NCBI RefSeq assembly: GCF_009852415.1
Contig: NZ_WOXS01000002.1
Coordinates: 124,001-188,000 of the forward strand
Length of the DNA: 64,000 nucleotides
Direction of reading: 5' to 3'
From: Streptomyces sp. Tu 3180
GTDB lineage: Bacteria > Actinomycetota > Actinomycetes > Streptomycetales > Streptomycetaceae
Shown here: positions 61,449 to 64,000 of the stretch, in pieces
How positions within the stretch are numbered: the stretch's first letter is position 1
Layout of the letters: each line of letters opens with the position of its first letter
The notes under the pieces: model-generated
Seen by the model: the letters and a program-made list of their open reading frames with translations, nothing else
Database searches by the model: none
What the model was told of the DNA's origin: nothing
Program-made: the position numbers and the translations under genes

Positions 61449-62624
61449 ATGAAAGCAGCGGTATACGAAGGACCGCGAACGGTCACGGTGAAGGACGTGC
61501 CGGACGCGAAGATCGAGCACCCCTGCGACATCATCGTCAAGATCACCACCACCAACATCTGCGGTTCGGACCTGCACATGTACGAGGGCCGCACCTCGTT
61601 CGAGTCCGGCCGCACGCTGGGACACGAGAACATGGGCCAGGTCGTGGAGGTCGGCTCGGCCGTGCACAAGGTCCAGGTCGGCGAGTACGTGGTCCTGCCC
61701 TTCAACATCGCCTGCGGCTTCTGCAAGCAGTGCGAGCGGGGACTGACCAACTACTGCCTGACCATGCAGCCGGAACCGGCCCTCGCCGGAGCCGCTTACG
61801 GATTCGCCGACATGGGCCCCTACCAGGGCGGCCAGGCGGAGCTGCTGCGCGTGCCCTACGGCGACTTCAACGCGCTGCGCCTGGGCGAGGACGCCGCTGA
61901 GCGGCAGACCGACTACGTGATGCTCGCCGACATCTTCCCCACCGGCTATCACGCCACCGAGATGGCCCACGTCAAACCGGGCGACCAGACCATCGTCTTC
62001 GGGGCCGGTCCCGTCGGGCTGATGGCGACCTACTCCGCCCTCCTCAAGGGCGCCGGCCGCGTCTGGACGGCCGACCACCAGCCCGACCGGCTGCGCAAGG
62101 CGGAGGAGATCGGGGCCATCCCGATCAACACCGCGGAGCAGAACCCGGCGGAGGTCGTCAAGGAGGCCACCCTCGGTCTGGGTGCCGACAACGGATGCGA
62201 GTGCGTCGGCTACCAGGCACACGACCCCCAGGGGCACGAGGACGCCAGCCTCACGCTCAACGGCCTGATCGACTCGGTCAGGTTCACCGGCGACATCGGT
62301 GTGGTGGGTGTGTTCCTGCCCCAGGATCCCGGTGGCACGGAGGCTCAGGGAGAGTGGGAGGCACAGGGCAAGGTTCCGATCGACTTCGGGATGATGTGGT
62401 TCAAGGGCCAGCACATGGGGACCGGGCAGGCGCCAGTGAAGAAGTACAACCGGGCGCTGCGGGATCTGATCGCCGGCGGGAAGGCGAAGCCGAGCTTCGT
62501 CGTCTCCCACGAGCTGAGCCTGGACGAGGCCCCCACCGCCTACGAGCACTTCGACGCCCGTGACGAGGGCTGGACCAAGGTGGTCCTGCATCCCGACGGA
62601 CACGGCAACGGCCACAAACAGTAG
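61449..62624 (+). CDS. Zinc-dependent alcohol/formaldehyde dehydrogenase (MDR family)
   Basis: 391 aa from ATG 61449. Glutathione-independent formaldehyde-dehydrogenase type: catalytic-zinc ligands in NICGSDLHMYEG and GRTLGHENMGQVVEVG, structural-zinc loop ACGFCKQCERGLTNYCLTM with four Cys (unusual second-to-third spacing is normal for this subgroup), NAD-binding VFGAGPVGLMATYSALLKG, then ADNGCECVGYQAHDP. It would oxidise formaldehyde or a small alcohol with NAD. Start chosen by the AAGGGAAG site. Confidence 0.92.
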   Translation: MKAAVYEGPRTVTVKDVPDAKIEHPCDIIVKITTTNICGSDLHMYEGRTSFESGRTLGHENMGQVVEVGSAVHKVQVGEYVVLPFNIACGFCKQCERGLTNYCLTMQPEPALAGAAYGFADMGPYQGGQAELLRVPYGDFNALRLGEDAAERQTDYVMLADIFPTGYHATEMAHVKPGDQTIVFGAGPVGLMATYSALLKGAGRVWTADHQPDRLRKAEEIGAIPINTAEQNPAEVVKEATLGLGADNGCECVGYQAHDPQGHEDASLTLNGLIDSVRFTGDIGVVGVFLPQDPGGTEAQGEWEAQGKVPIDFGMMWFKGQHMGTGQAPVKKYNRALRDLIAGGKAKPSFVVSHELSLDEAPTAYEHFDARDEGWTKVVLHPDGHGNGHKQ

Positions 62625-63065
62625 GGGTCCCCAGGGCCGCCGTCCGCCTGCTCCCCCGAACCGGGCCGACCAACGAACGGAGTCCGACCCCGGCTCCGGC
62701 CGGGGCTGGACGGCCCGCGGTCGCCTGCGTTCCCGTCATACCCGAGCAGCGGCGACCCGTCCGCGTCCGGCCCGGTAGGACGGATGGCGGACCCTGACGC
62801 CCGGCTTGACGGACGCGTACTCGACAGGCCGGATATGCATCCGCTCTTCGAATCGAACCATGGAGCCCGGTGCTGATGCTTGACAAGCCCTTGGCGCGCG
62901 TCACGTCCAAGCCGTGACCGGACGACGGCGCCGCCGGCTTGGTGACGAGAACTGAGGGTTGAACACGGACCGCAGGGAAACGCCGGGTTCATTCGCTATA
63001 CGCGCTTCGTCCTCTCGTTCACGTGGCCCGCCTTCTGTTCACCTCACCGCATGCGGGGAGCACTC
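62625..63065. other. Intergenic region
   Basis: No gene recognised in either direction; it contains the promoter of the SRPBCC gene. No repeat or hairpin stood out. Confidence 0.4.
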
Positions 63066-64000
63066 ATGAAGACAGAAACCCGCTCCACCTCCCGCCTACG
63101 GCACGATTCGCTCGTACGTGGCCTCGGCTGGGCCAGCGCGCTCCTGGGCGTGCCTCAGGTTGCCGCCCCGGCGGGCTTCGCCCGGGCCTTGGGCGTGGAC
63201 GACACCTCCCGGCACCGCTCAGCCACGACCGCCGTGGGTGTGCGCGAGCTGGCGGCGGCGACCGGGCTGCTGGGGCGGCCGCATCCGGCCTGGCTCTGGG
63301 GCCGCGTCGGTGGCGACCTCATGGACCTGACGATGCTGACCCGGGCCCTGAAGAACCACAACGGCCGCGGCCTCGGCCGCACCGTTGCCGCGACCGCCGC
63401 GGTCACCGCCATCACCGCCACGGACGTCTACGCGGCCGTGACCCGCACCCGTAGGAGCGCCCCCATGGAACTGACCGCGGCCACCACTGTCACCCAGCCC
63501 CCGGACGAGGTCTATGGCCTCTGGAGTGACCTGGGGCGACTGCCGGACTTCATGGCGCACCTGGACGAGGTGCGCGTCACCGGCCCGCGCACCAGTCACT
63601 GGCGGGCCAGCGCGCCGTTCGGCAAGGCGGTCGAATGGGACGCCGAGACCACTCAGGACGTCCCCGGCCAGCTGATCGCCTGGCGGTCGGCGGAGGGTGC
63701 CGACATCGACAACTCCGGCGAGGTCCGCTTCGTGCCCGCCCCCGGCGGCCGGGGCACGGAGATCCGGGTGACCCTGCGCTACGACCTGCCGGGAGGAGCG
63801 TTGGGCAAGACCGCGGCGCGCTACTTTGGCGAGGAGCCGCACCAGCAGCTGGACGACGACCTGCGCCGCTTCAAGCAGATCGCCGAGACAGGCGAGGTCG
63901 TCCGTTCCGAGGGTGCACCCGGCGGCAAGCGGGCCCGCGGGGAGTTCCCGCAGCACCCGGCCCGACCGCTGACCGAGGGCGAACTGAAGGAGGCCCTGGC
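63066..64000 (+). CDS. SRPBCC-domain protein with N-terminal membrane module, 3' end outside window
   Basis: At least 311 aa from ATG 63066. Residues 10-125 form a small membrane module (LVRGLGWASALLGVPQVAAP, ELAAATGLLGRPHPAWLWGR, TVAATAAVTAITATDVYAA). From residue 135 a START/SRPBCC (polyketide cyclase/dehydrase) domain follows: VTQPPDEVYGLWSDLGRLPD, FMAHLDEVRVTGPRTSHWRA, AVEWDAETTQDVPGQLIAWR, GEVRFVPAPGGRGTEIRVTL. It probably binds a hydrophobic ligand near the membrane. It is the next gene after the zinc dehydrogenase, in the same direction. Confidence 0.88.
   Translation, partial: MKTETRSTSRLRHDSLVRGLGWASALLGVPQVAAPAGFARALGVDDTSRHRSATTAVGVRELAAATGLLGRPHPAWLWGRVGGDLMDLTMLTRALKNHNGRGLGRTVAATAAVTAITATDVYAAVTRTRRSAPMELTAATTVTQPPDEVYGLWSDLGRLPDFMAHLDEVRVTGPRTSHWRASAPFGKAVEWDAETTQDVPGQLIAWRSAEGADIDNSGEVRFVPAPGGRGTEIRVTLRYDLPGGALGKTAARYFGEEPHQQLDDDLRRFKQIAETGEVVRSEGAPGGKRARGEFPQHPARPLTEGELKEAL

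Noticed and set aside
1..64000. tRNA, rRNA, tmRNA or riboswitch genes
   Set aside because: No cloverleaf-like or conserved rRNA segment was recognised by reading; a tRNAscan or Rfam search would be needed to exclude them.

Overview
This 64 kb window is high-GC actinobacterial DNA, almost certainly from Streptomyces. The third codon positions are strongly G/C, and the gene families are typical of the genus: gamma-butyrolactone-receptor-like TetR, LAL-type LuxR, LtrA, GH10 xylanase, secreted RHS protein, TcpC-like conjugation protein and a telomere-type helicase remnant. It is an accessory, plasmid- or chromosome-arm-like region. About 20 insertion sequences or IS remnants lie among short intact gene cassettes, and many host genes are truncated, frameshifted or fused to foreign ends.

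Layout. 0-7 kb: partial HAD hydrolase, TetR regulator, an IS110/IS5 graveyard, FKBP isomerase, and a two-gene cassette with a frameshifted AbiEii-like nucleotidyltransferase. 7.8-11.3 kb: GH10 xylanase, then a divergent esterase/TetR pair around an 18-bp palindrome. 11.4-13.9 kb: two abutting IS5-family elements, the second enclosing a Nudix hydrolase gene between its inverted repeats. 14.8-18.6 kb: a minus-strand cluster of a DUF1906 (Rv2525c-like) protein, a membrane protein, a Tat-signal protein and a cysteine-rich secreted protein. 20-25 kb: IS copy 2, a tiny membrane protein and a 1119-aa secreted RHS protein. 25-34 kb: remnants (OGG-like, pobA, IS110, IS5), IS6 and integrase-type elements, a ricin-like lectin, a duplicated-domain lipoprotein and a MerR regulator.

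33.8-41 kb looks like a decayed conjugative or integrative element: a dense cluster of TGCGCA palindromes beside a truncated TcpC-like gene, a TniQ-like protein, a coupled recombinase/HTH/zinc-ribbon-recombinase operon with three matching palindromes upstream, and a frameshifted serine recombinase. 41.3-46.4 kb: an NTF2-like gene divergent from an Rrf2 regulator over two perfect 8-7-8 palindromes, Tn3 and oxidoreductase remnants, then SDR, ABM monooxygenase and an alpha/beta hydrolase with a Cys nucleophile. 46.5-53.6 kb: a LAL regulator, LtrA operon and aldehyde dehydrogenase; the hydrolase and dehydrogenase share a near-identical 123-bp upstream segment. 55-59 kb: CPT-like kinase and three IS elements back to back. 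60-64 kb: membrane protein, zinc alcohol/formaldehyde-type dehydrogenase and an SRPBCC protein running off the end.

Three near-identical 863-bp IS5-family copies sit at 4.0, 20.0 and 57.1 kb. The flanking bases of copies 2 and 3 mismatch, but become perfect TTA duplications if the 36-kb segment between them is inverted, so the present gene order is probably the product of IS-mediated inversion.
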